From positions 46,222 to 110,221 of the forward strand of contig NZ_KB890415.1 of assembly GCF_000373105.1 (NCBI RefSeq): 64,000 bases of DNA. Reading direction: 5' to 3'. This stretch comes from Neolewinella persica DSM 23188 (lineage in GTDB: Bacteria > Bacteroidota > Bacteroidia > Chitinophagales > Saprospiraceae). A model generated the notes under the pieces. That model ran no database searches and was not told where the DNA came from. It saw only the letters and a program-made list of their open reading frames with translations. Positions 52,464 to 60,193 of the stretch are shown here, piece by piece. A program made the translations under genes and the position numbers. How positions within the stretch are numbered: the first letter of the stretch is position 1; each line of letters starts with the position of its first letter.

Positions 52464-53714
52464 ATGTCAGAACAAGCCAACGACGCTCAAACCTGCGTAA
52501 TTATAGGCGCCAGCCACGCCGGCGTCAACCTGGCCTTCAACCTGCGTATCGCGGGTTGGGCGGGAGATATCCTCCTTTTTGACGCAGATCCCGAACTACC
52601 GTATCACCGACCACCGCTTTCCAAAGCTTATCTGGCCAGCGACGACGGTTTAGACAGCCACCGACTTAAGTCGGCGGACAGCTACGTTCAACAGCAAATT
52701 ACACTTCGCCTCGGGGTAAAGGTGAGTAAGATCGACCCGGACCAGAAAGTAATTACTTTAAATGACGACAGCGTTCAATCCTACGATAAGCTGGTACTTG
52801 CTACCGGAGCCCGGCCCTTAATTCCCCCTATTCCCGGACTGGATGCGGCGAACAATTGCTTCCCGCTGCGTACTGCTGCCGACGTGGAGAACATCCGTGA
52901 AGCAATTACGCCAGCAGGTGGAAAAAATGTCGTCATTATCGGTGGCGGCTATATCGGCCTGGAAACTGCGGCATCCATGAAAAAGCTGGGCGCTAATGTC
53001 ACCGTCCTGGAACGTGAAGATCGGGTACTGGCCCGGGTAACTGCGCCGGTGATGTCCGACTTCTTTACCTGCCTGCACAAGGACAACGGCGTGACCATCG
53101 CCATTAGAAAGAACGTTTCAGCTATTGAGTCTGAAGGCAGTACTAACCTGGTTCGTTGCGCTGATGGCTCCGAGTATCCGGCAGATCTCATCGTGGTAGG
53201 CGTAGGCATCCGGGTGAATACGGAGCTGGCGGAAGCCGCCGGACTGAAGGTCCATAACGGCATTCAAATAGATGCCACGATGAAAACAAGCACAGACGAT
53301 ATCTACGCCATCGGAGATTGTACGTTCCACCATAACCCGCATTACGATCGTTGGGTCCGGCTGGAATCAGTACAGAACGCTGTGGATCAGGCCAAGGTGG
53401 CTGCTAAAGCCATTTGTGGAGAGGTAGTTGTTTACGATGCCATCCCCTGGTTTTGGTCTGATCAGTACGACGTTAAGTTGCAGATGGTGGGTTTGTCTGA
53501 AGGCTACGATGAAGTTGTCGTTCGTCATGAGATAGGCGAAGGCCACAAATTTTCCGCCTGGTACTTTAAGGGGGACACCCTGCTGGCGGTAGACGCGGTG
53601 AATAATGCTAAGGCTTACGTGATCGGGACCCGCTTCATTAAGAGTGGTGATTTGATTAATAAGGGGAAATTGGCTGATTTGGGGGTGGGGCTTAAGCCAG
53701 CAACTTTGGGTTGA
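52464..53714 (+). CDS. FAD-dependent ferredoxin reductase (putidaredoxin-reductase-like)
   Basis: A 416-aa flavoprotein that should transfer electrons from NADH to the ferredoxin encoded upstream. The FAD motif is VIIGASHAGVNLAFNLR, the NAD motif VVIIGGGYIGLETAASMKK, and the second FAD motif DDIYAIGDCTFHHNP. The whole length fits the rubredoxin/putidaredoxin reductase group, including LRTAADVENIR and the C-terminal WFWSDQYDVKLQMVGL. Together with the P450 and ferredoxin it completes a class I system, apparently in one operon. Confidence 0.93.
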   Translation: MSEQANDAQTCVIIGASHAGVNLAFNLRIAGWAGDILLFDADPELPYHRPPLSKAYLASDDGLDSHRLKSADSYVQQQITLRLGVKVSKIDPDQKVITLNDDSVQSYDKLVLATGARPLIPPIPGLDAANNCFPLRTAADVENIREAITPAGGKNVVIIGGGYIGLETAASMKKLGANVTVLEREDRVLARVTAPVMSDFFTCLHKDNGVTIAIRKNVSAIESEGSTNLVRCADGSEYPADLIVVGVGIRVNTELAEAAGLKVHNGIQIDATMKTSTDDIYAIGDCTFHHNPHYDRWVRLESVQNAVDQAKVAAKAICGEVVVYDAIPWFWSDQYDVKLQMVGLSEGYDEVVVRHEIGEGHKFSAWYFKGDTLLAVDAVNNAKAYVIGTRFIKSGDLINKGKLADLGVGLKPATLG

Positions 53715-53757
53715 GGTGTGGTGCGCTGCCCTCTCTGAGCACCTTGAGCTAGATAAA

Positions 53758-53793
53758 AAAGCCCGCCGATACCTAGCGGTACCAGCGGGCTTT
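53758..53793. terminator. Bidirectional terminator between reductase and glgP
   Basis: AAAGCCCGC (53758-53766) pairs with GCGGGCTTT (53785-53793), with A/T runs on both sides. It serves both converging genes. Confidence 0.8.
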
Positions 53794-53800
53794 ATTCTGA

Positions 53801-53868
53801 GTCTCAAGAACTGAACCCTGGATCCTGAATTCTAAACCCTGAATCCTGAAAACTGAATCTTAAAAACT
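53801..53868. repeat. CTGAATCC word array after glgP
   Basis: Degenerate units CTGAACCCTGGATCCTGAAT and AAACCCTGAATCCTGAAAAC fill the gap. Only one arm is visible. It is the same word family as at 26068-26322. Confidence 0.55.
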
Positions 53869-53871
53869 ACC

Positions 53872-56427
53872 CTACACCCAGAACACCAGGTTCAGATCCT
53901 GCGCATGCGGCATCATCTTATGGTTTGGCCGCAGGCGGAAACCATATTCGTAGACACCAGCCAGGCGTGGATCCAGGCTGATTTCGAAGGTAGCTTTACC
54001 ATCACTTTGCTTTTTGAGGGCAAAGGCCTCGGTTCGGCGAAGGCGAATCTTCTCCTCGCTCAGGCGCTCGTAAAAGCATACTTCCAGCAGGAGGTTCTTG
54101 GCGTCAATGCTATTGGTGTCCAGGACAACTTTGGCCGTAAAGGCCTCGCCCAGTGGGAATGCTTTGTTCACGGTATCAAAGCTTTCGCTTTCGATAACCT
54201 CAATGCCCTGCCAATTGGCGATAACGCTCTGCTTCCAAGTGGCGAATTCCTTCGCTGCCTTCCAGTTGGATTTGCTGGCAACCTGCTGGCTCTTACCCAG
54301 TGGGAAGTAGAAGCGCTCGTAGTAATCGTCCATCATCCGCTTCATCGTAAAGGTAGGTGCTACTTCAGCAATGATTTGCTTCACGTAGCCCATCCAATCC
54401 TTGCTGATGCCGGATTTATCACGACGGTAGAACGTCGGGATGATCTCATCTTCAAGGATGCTGTAAATGATCTCGGCATCGAGCTCATTCTGGAGGTGCT
54501 GGTCTTCGTAGGTACGCTCCAGCGGCAGGGCCCAACCGGCATCGGGGCGGTAGCCTTCGGCCCACCACCCGTCGAGGACGGAGAAGTTAATGGAACCATT
54601 TAACGCAGCTTTCATGCCGGAGGTGCCGGAAGCTTCGAGCGGTCGGGTAGGGGTGTTGAGCCAAACGTCAACGCCCTGCGTGAGGAGCTTGGCCATCTCC
54701 ATATTGTAATCTTCCAGGAAAATCACCTTACCGGCAAATTCTGGCTTCTTACTAACGTGGATGATGTGACGGATGAGGTCCTGTCCGCCCTGATCGGCGG
54801 GGTGTGCCTTACCCGCAAATAGGAAGATGACCGGCTTGTCGGTCTGGTTCACCAGCTCGCGGAGGCGCTCTTCGTTTTTAAACAGCAGGGTTGCACGTTT
54901 GTAGGTAGCGAAGCGACGAGCAAACCCGAAGACCAGCGCGTCATTGTTGATGTTGGAGACAATGTCGATGATCGCCCGGGGGCTCTCGCCCCGGCGGCGC
55001 ATATCGATCTCCAGCTTCGTGCGGACGTAGTCCAATAAACGAACTTTCAGCTTATGCCGAACGTCAAATAGTTTCTTGTTGTCAATCTCGTGAATCTTCC
55101 GCCAGATGTCTTTATTGCTCTGGTCGCGTACCCAGTCCTTACCGAACTTGGTGCTGTACAGGTCGTGGATGTCCTTAGCTATCCAAGTGGGGTAGTGGAC
55201 AGAGTTGGTAACGTAACCAATGTGTATTTCCTCGGCGGTGTAGCCGGGGTACAGGGTGGTGAACATCTCCCGGCTTACTTCGCCGTGGAGTTTGGATACA
55301 CCGTTGACGCGTTGGCTCAGGGCGATGGAAAGTTTGGACATATTGAAGTCCTCTCCCGCGTCGTTCGGGTTCTGCCGGCCGAGCGCGACAAACGCTTCCC
55401 AGCTAATGCCGAGTTCAGCGGCGTAGTTGTACAGGTAGTTCCGGAGCATGTGCTCTGGGAAGTGGTCGTGGCCGGCAGGTACCGGCGTGTGCGTAGTATA
55501 CAGGCTGCTGGCGCGTACGGCTTCCACCGCTTCGGGGAAGCTCATCCCATCGGCAACGTGGTTCTTCAGGCGTTCGATGCTGAGGAAACCGGCGTGGCCT
55601 TCGTTGAGGTGATACACCTCAGGTTCGAGGCCCATGGCTTCGATGGCGCGGACACCGCCGATGCCGAGGAGGATTTCCTGCTTCAGGCGGTGCTCGTTGT
55701 CTCCACCGTAAAGCATGTGCGTCAGTGCACGGTCGTCCTGGCTATTGTCTTCATGGTCGGTGTCGAGCAGGAAGAGGCTGATGCGGCCGATGGGCAGACG
55801 CCAGATCTTTGCCTGGACGATGCGGCCGTGAATTGGGACGGAGACCTTCATCCAGGTTCCGTCAGCATTGCGGACGGGCTCAACCGGCAGCTGGGTAAAC
55901 TTCTGCGCAGGATACAGGTGGATCTGATCGCCGTTCATGCTCAGCCCCTGGTTGAAATAACCATAGCGGTAAAGCAGGCCTACACCAAAGAGGTCGACGT
56001 TACTGTCGGAGGCTTCTTTGAGGTAGTCCCCGGCGAGGACGCCGAGGCCACCACTGTAGAGTTTGAGGCTGATGTGCAGGCCATATTCCATACTGAAATA
56101 AGCCAGTTTGGGACCTTTTTTCTTTGGCTCAGCGAGGTAAGCATCAAAGGATTTTTCAACGGCTTTCAGCTGTTTAAGGAAGGCTTTGTCTTTTGCCAAT
56201 TCCTGTATACGGTCGGGGTCAAGCGTTTCCAGCAGGGCCACCGGATTGTAATTCAACTCGATAAAGCGCTTGGGATCAATGGAGGAGAACAGTTCTTGTG
56301 CATCAGCACTCCAGGACCACCAGATGTTATGGCTGAGCCGCTTCAAGGGTGCCAGTATTTCAGGTAACTGATTCTGAATAAATATGCGTTTGAGTTTCAT
56401 TTCCGTATTGGTTTGCGTCATGATCAT
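53872..56427 (-). CDS. glgP: Alpha-glucan phosphorylase
   Basis: GT35 phosphorylase releasing glucose-1-phosphate from glycogen or maltodextrin. 851 aa, the shorter branch that lacks the mammalian-type N-terminal regulation. Motifs: HNIWWSWSADAQELF near the start, YFSMEYGLHISLKLYSGGLG, VYHLNEGHAG, and the PLP site EASGTSGMKAALNG with the lysine near residue 600. FARRFATYKRATLLF and the DQGGQDLI stretch also fit. Starts at 56427 or 56421 are equally likely. No glycogen synthase is in the window. Confidence 0.95.
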   Translation of the reverse strand: MIMTQTNTEMKLKRIFIQNQLPEILAPLKRLSHNIWWSWSADAQELFSSIDPKRFIELNYNPVALLETLDPDRIQELAKDKAFLKQLKAVEKSFDAYLAEPKKKGPKLAYFSMEYGLHISLKLYSGGLGVLAGDYLKEASDSNVDLFGVGLLYRYGYFNQGLSMNGDQIHLYPAQKFTQLPVEPVRNADGTWMKVSVPIHGRIVQAKIWRLPIGRISLFLLDTDHEDNSQDDRALTHMLYGGDNEHRLKQEILLGIGGVRAIEAMGLEPEVYHLNEGHAGFLSIERLKNHVADGMSFPEAVEAVRASSLYTTHTPVPAGHDHFPEHMLRNYLYNYAAELGISWEAFVALGRQNPNDAGEDFNMSKLSIALSQRVNGVSKLHGEVSREMFTTLYPGYTAEEIHIGYVTNSVHYPTWIAKDIHDLYSTKFGKDWVRDQSNKDIWRKIHEIDNKKLFDVRHKLKVRLLDYVRTKLEIDMRRRGESPRAIIDIVSNINNDALVFGFARRFATYKRATLLFKNEERLRELVNQTDKPVIFLFAGKAHPADQGGQDLIRHIIHVSKKPEFAGKVIFLEDYNMEMAKLLTQGVDVWLNTPTRPLEASGTSGMKAALNGSINFSVLDGWWAEGYRPDAGWALPLERTYEDQHLQNELDAEIIYSILEDEIIPTFYRRDKSGISKDWMGYVKQIIAEVAPTFTMKRMMDDYYERFYFPLGKSQQVASKSNWKAAKEFATWKQSVIANWQGIEVIESESFDTVNKAFPLGEAFTAKVVLDTNSIDAKNLLLEVCFYERLSEEKIRLRRTEAFALKKQSDGKATFEISLDPRLAGVYEYGFRLRPNHKMMPHAQDLNLVFWV

Positions 56428-56653
56428 TAATCGACAAATTAAGAGGACGGGAAGTCTGGCGATATCGCCTTCGGTTTCCCGATAGCCGGTTGGGAGTGGG
56501 GTTAACAGCCTTGTTTTTTGTTAGCAATCTTCCATTCTGCAGGGCCGTCCTGGGACTCAAAATAGTGGCACCTTTCGGCTTTCTCTTTCGGACTTTCGGA
56601 ACCGCGCGATATTTTCCTGGCAGTGATACATTTTGAGGTGCAGCAAGGCAAGG

Positions 56654-56672
56654 TGGCGCGGACGCGGGTGCA
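56654..56672 (-). repeat. Dispersed GC-rich word, copy
   Basis: Minus strand CTGCACCCGCGTCCGCGCC, preceded on that strand by ACACTTCCA as in other copies. Confidence 0.65.
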
Positions 56673-56982
56673 GTGGAAGTGTTGGGCGCAAGGTTGTCTT
56701 CGCTTCCGGCCGTTGGCCGGGAGGTAAAGGTTTGCGTCAAACCCAGCCGTCTTAGTAAGACGGCGGAGCCCGGAGTTTCGTGGAGAATACAACCCCTGGA
56801 GGAGTGGAAGCATAATTCAGCAAGCTTCATACACACTACTGATTACCTAATGCAAACCATCCCGAAGGTCTCTGAGCGGTGCCAAAAGTCGTCAATTCAA
56901 TGGAAATGAGCAAGCTATTATCAAATTTATACTTGAATCTAAGCGCTTACCTTAGCCTACTTTGCTTTTTAATCAAACTTTC

Positions 56983-57004
56983 TTTGCACCTGCGGCCCCG
57001 CCCC
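56983..57004 (+). repeat. Dispersed GC-rich word, copy
   Basis: TTTGCACCTGCGGCCCCGCC preceded by AAACTTTC. It abuts the left arm of the next palindrome. Confidence 0.7.
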
Positions 57005-57006
57005 CT

Positions 57007-57154
57007 AGTGAGTTGGAGAATGACTGAGTTAGTGAGTTGCTACCGCTGTAACTATTCACTGCGCTGCGCTGGTTCGCCATGGTGAGCAGCCCGAAGGGCA
57101 GCTAACGGTACATGCGGCAGCATCTCACCAATTCTCCAACTCAAAAACTCACTA
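57007..57154. repeat. Variable-arm palindromic element with core (GAGTTGGAGAAT arms)
   Basis: The left arm AGTGAGTTGGAGAATGACTG (57007 onward) faces the right arm ending AACTCAAAAACTCACT (57154). The core has GCTACCGCTGTAACTATTCA and GCTAACGGTACATGCGGCAG. The inner landmarks match the copies at 7645 and 33886. Confidence 0.82.
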
Positions 57155-57194
57155 AAAAGGCCCGCCCCCAAACTAATGGAGACGAGCCAGGCCT
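57152..57194 (-). terminator. Possible terminator of the zinc protease gene
   Basis: On the minus strand AGGCC ... GGCCT (57190-57194 with 57158-57162) is followed by TTTTT. The stem is short with a large loop. Confidence 0.35.
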
Positions 57195-57227
57195 ATTCGT
57201 GAGATCAGACCATGTAGTTAACCCTGT

Positions 57228-58112
57228 TTAGTAGAGGAACTCAAGCGCAACGCGGTCGTAGAAACCGAATTCTCCGTCCTCACTGCTGCTAAAACAAGCG
57301 AGCATCAGGGAATTGGCATCGTAGCCGGTAGGTGTTCCGGGGATATGTACCGCACCGTCAGAACCGGCGCTTTCTCCGGACTGACCACAAGACTGGCGGC
57401 TGAACCAGTCGGTATGGCGGAGTCCGAGACAGTGGCCGATTTCATGACCAACTACGTGCTCATTCACATTGTTATCGTAGTTGTTCATCCCAGCGTAGAT
57501 CTGCACCCATTTATATGGGTTGCCACCACTTGGGAAGCCGGCAACGCCGCCTGCACCACTATTTTGGTACTGGCGGTAAACCACAATATCTGCATTAGTA
57601 CTGGCCTGAAAGCTGAGGGAGAAGGTGAGCCCAATGTTCAAGGCGTTGTAATTTGCGATGGCCCAGCTTAGGCCGGTACGCATTTTCGTGGTCAGTGCGA
57701 AGTTGCCGCCAGTATAACCAATTACGGTGATCGTTTGGTTGTTGGAGACAAGGTTATTGGTTCGGTATTGTTTTGCCAGGGTGCGATCCATTTCCCGCAA
57801 CTCGTCGAGTTGCTCGCGGGTCACGTCAACATCTCCTCCGATACGGTAGAGTGTTTCGACGCTGCCGTCTGGGCGGGTTTCGGTAACTTTTTCGACGTCG
57901 CTGAAGTTCATTGAATGCCCTTCAACATGGGCTTTAATGGGGGCTTCAAGACCAAGGTCAGGAACATTCGTGTGGCCATCTTCTCCCTCATCATGGATGA
58001 ACTTGGAGAACTCAGCAACGGGAGCAGTAGTTTCGGTAAGCGCGCTGTCCTCGGTACATGCGGACAGGATAAAGAAGCCACAAAGGGCAACGAGTAAATG
58101 AGTAAATTTCAT
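57228..58112 (-). CDS. Lipoprotein zinc metalloprotease (M57-like, HEIGH type)
   Basis: A 294-aa secreted lipoprotein with lipobox LSAC (Cys19). The catalytic motif is VVGHEIGHCLGLRHTDW near residue 218, giving the HExxHxxGxxH zinc site of the M57-like dual-action HEIGH family. The domain also shows a 90-residue N-terminal part with ETRPDGSVETLYRIGGDVDVT and QLDELREM that may act as a propeptide. There is no T9SS domain, so it is probably surface-anchored by the lipid. Likely role: extracellular protein cleavage. Confidence 0.9.
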   Translation of the reverse strand: MKFTHLLVALCGFFILSACTEDSALTETTAPVAEFSKFIHDEGEDGHTNVPDLGLEAPIKAHVEGHSMNFSDVEKVTETRPDGSVETLYRIGGDVDVTREQLDELREMDRTLAKQYRTNNLVSNNQTITVIGYTGGNFALTTKMRTGLSWAIANYNALNIGLTFSLSFQASTNADIVVYRQYQNSGAGGVAGFPSGGNPYKWVQIYAGMNNYDNNVNEHVVGHEIGHCLGLRHTDWFSRQSCGQSGESAGSDGAVHIPGTPTGYDANSLMLACFSSSEDGEFGFYDRVALEFLY

Positions 58113-58586
58113 GAATCAGTTTGATTTATGTGTGGTGATATGGATAATATCGGTCTGATCCGGATACGTGGCTGTGGGCATGAAAATTCCATTCCGAAAG
58201 CGGCGCCTCCTTCGGTGGTAAAATCAAGTACAGACCAGTACCGGGGTTACCGACGGTTGGTTACTTAATAACAGGAAAGTGTTGGAAAGATGGTTTCTGT
58301 TGTCTGACCCTCAGTAGGGCATTTACTAATCTCAATTAGGGAAAAATCTCAAAAAGCGATAAATGCTAAGACAATTATTACATCCGTAAGGTAATTACAT
58401 TTACCGGATAACAAAAGATTCTGTGAATTCTTTTTTAGTTAATCATTTTGAACTGGAATTAGTGGTTAAGGTAAATGTTCTTTTGCTAAAAATTGGTTTG
58501 GCAAAATATCTACGCAGCAAACGTTTAGATCGGTTTTGCGGTTAATAAAGAAAACTGAATTTTCCTAAACACTCAAATGTCTTCTG
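58113..58586. other. Gene-free AT-rich stretch
   Basis: About 470 bases without a gene. It is AT-rich, with several short stems, and presumably carries the divergent promoters of the zinc protease and the small membrane protein, but no clear TAnnTTTG box was found. Confidence 0.5.
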
Positions 58587-58859
58587 ATGCCACTCTTGCT
58601 GTTACTACTCGGATTTTTCTTCCCCCGTCTCATTATTGCAGTCCTTTACTTTTTTACCGGATGGTTCCGGGATGGATTCGACGGCGTCTTGCTGCCCATC
58701 CTTGGATTTCTATTCATGCCAATCACCTTACTGTGGTACGGACTGGTACAATACTACTACGGTGGAGACTGGTCAACGATTCCCACCATCGGCATAGTTA
58801 TTGCTGTATTGTTGGATCTTGGTCTCATTGGTCGGGGGGCAAAACGTAAGCGTGCCTGA
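58587..58859 (+). CDS. Small three-helix membrane protein
   Basis: A 90-aa hydrophobic protein. Helices span roughly residues 2-25 (LLLLLLGFFFPRLIIAVLYF), 33-55 (GVLLPILGFLFMPITLLWYG) and 63-80 (IPTIGIVIAVLLDLGLIG), ending in a basic GAKRKRA tail, so the C-terminus is probably cytosolic. I do not recognise the family by name, though similar small membrane proteins occur in Bacteroidota. It starts 20 bases before the AlgJ-like gene and may be translated with it. The start at 58587 is chosen; the overlapping 58577 frame has no comparable character. Confidence 0.75.
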   Translation: MPLLLLLLGFFFPRLIIAVLYFFTGWFRDGFDGVLLPILGFLFMPITLLWYGLVQYYYGGDWSTIPTIGIVIAVLLDLGLIGRGAKRKRA

Positions 58860-58879
58860 TTTTTTCCGAACTTTGCGCC

Positions 58880-60193
58880 ATGCGAATCCTCCTTGGCGTT
58901 CTTCTGCTGCTGTTGTTGCTTCCCTTGTTGTTCTTCAACCGGGTTGGCACTCCGTTAGCTAACCATAAGCCTGCGGGTGACCCTGAATGGTCCTTATCCC
59001 GATGGTTCAGTGGTGCCTTCCAGGAAGATGCTGCCAGGAGGCTAAACGAACAATTTGGCGGTAGAAACACATTGGTCCGGCTCAATAATCAGAAGGAGTA
59101 TTCCCTTTTCAATATTGCAACCGCACGTGATGTAGTAATTGGAAAAGAGGGCTATCTGTACGAGGACACTTACCTGAATACGGCTACTGGCAGAAACTAT
59201 CAGGGTAGCAGGCATTTCGAGGACATGGGGACGAAACTCGCGCTGGTGAGAGACTCTCTGGCTAAGTATGGTGTGGACCTTTTGGTCGTGATGGCCGCGG
59301 GGAAAGGAACTTACTTTCCTGAGTATTATCCAGCAGCCTGGGATGGGCCACCACCAGCTCGAACGAACGAGGACGAGTTACTTCGGATCCTGGAAAACCA
59401 TCAGGTTCCCTACCTTAATTTCAATGCCTGGTTCAAGGAAATGAAAGACACGGTACAGTATCCTTTATTTCCCAAGGCCGGTATTCACTGGACGAAATAC
59501 GGGCAATACCTTGTAATGGACTCCTTGTTGAATTACCTGGAGGAAAGGCACCAGATAGACCTGCCTGATCTGGTGCTCGATTCAATTGAGGTGAGCGTTG
59601 AACAAAGAGGTAGTGAGGCCGATATTTTCAGAGGGCTCAACATCTTGCAGCAACCAGCGGGTTTCCCGCTTGCTTACCCTACCTGGCACGTTGAGCATCC
59701 GGAAAAGGAACAGTTGAAGACATTGGTTATCGGTGATAGCTTTTATTGGTCCTTATACCTCCATCAGCAATTCAGCAAGAAATTCCTGGGGAACGGAGAG
59801 TTTTGGTACTACTTTAACCGGGTCATGTGGAATGGCCGGGATGACGGTTCCATTAGTGATGTTCACTTACCTGAAGACTTACTTGGGTATAAACAAATCA
59901 TCCTTTTTGAAACGGAGAGCCACTATCACCGGCTGTCTAATGGTTTTTTGGAAGCTGCTGTTGCAGCCTTTATCACTGGCTCTTCTCAAGAAAAAAGCAT
60001 TTCGGTAGCGGAGGAGGATATCCAGGAAACCATGGAGCAAATTCGGAATACACCGAAGTGGTTAGAGCAGGTTAGCCAAAAGGCAATAAGGACGAACCGG
60101 ACGCTAGAGGCTGCACTGCACAATGAAGCCCGGTTTTACCTGGAGGAACGCATCAGAAAAAAGCGTCTTCGGCGGGCTCAGAACCGGAAGTAG
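58880..60193 (+). CDS. AlgJ/AlgX-like SGNH O-acetyltransferase component
   Basis: A 437-aa exported protein with a single N-terminal membrane helix (RILLGVLLLLLLLPLLFF) and a periplasmic SGNH-like domain. It resembles AlgJ/AlgX: GKEGYLYEDTYLN, LLVVMAAGKGTYFPEYYP, FPKAGIHWTKYGQYLVMDSL (the His block) and VIGDSFYWSLYLHQQFS (Ser block). The Asp/His and Ser fit the SGNH catalytic pattern. It should hand acetyl groups to an exported polysaccharide, with MBOAT AlgI-like supply from the convergent gene. The polymer is unknown. Confidence 0.88.
   Translation: MRILLGVLLLLLLLPLLFFNRVGTPLANHKPAGDPEWSLSRWFSGAFQEDAARRLNEQFGGRNTLVRLNNQKEYSLFNIATARDVVIGKEGYLYEDTYLNTATGRNYQGSRHFEDMGTKLALVRDSLAKYGVDLLVVMAAGKGTYFPEYYPAAWDGPPPARTNEDELLRILENHQVPYLNFNAWFKEMKDTVQYPLFPKAGIHWTKYGQYLVMDSLLNYLEERHQIDLPDLVLDSIEVSVEQRGSEADIFRGLNILQQPAGFPLAYPTWHVEHPEKEQLKTLVIGDSFYWSLYLHQQFSKKFLGNGEFWYYFNRVMWNGRDDGSISDVHLPEDLLGYKQIILFETESHYHRLSNGFLEAAVAAFITGSSQEKSISVAEEDIQETMEQIRNTPKWLEQVSQKAIRTNRTLEAALHNEARFYLEERIRKKRLRRAQNRK

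Larger units (their letters stand above)
56428..57006. other. Gene-free stretch with two GC-rich words
   Basis: No gene is supported; the frames over it have no domain character. It holds two copies of the dispersed GC-rich word (56654-56672 minus, 56983-57004 plus), about 310 bases apart and facing opposite ways. Confidence 0.55.

Noticed and set aside
55090-56367. 425-aa frame antisense to glgP
   Set aside because: A long antisense shadow of a well conserved gene with no family motif of its own.
56360-56836. 158-aa frame upstream of glgP
   Set aside because: Low-complexity Pro/Arg/Ser composition, overlaps the glgP start, and includes the GC-rich repeat word.
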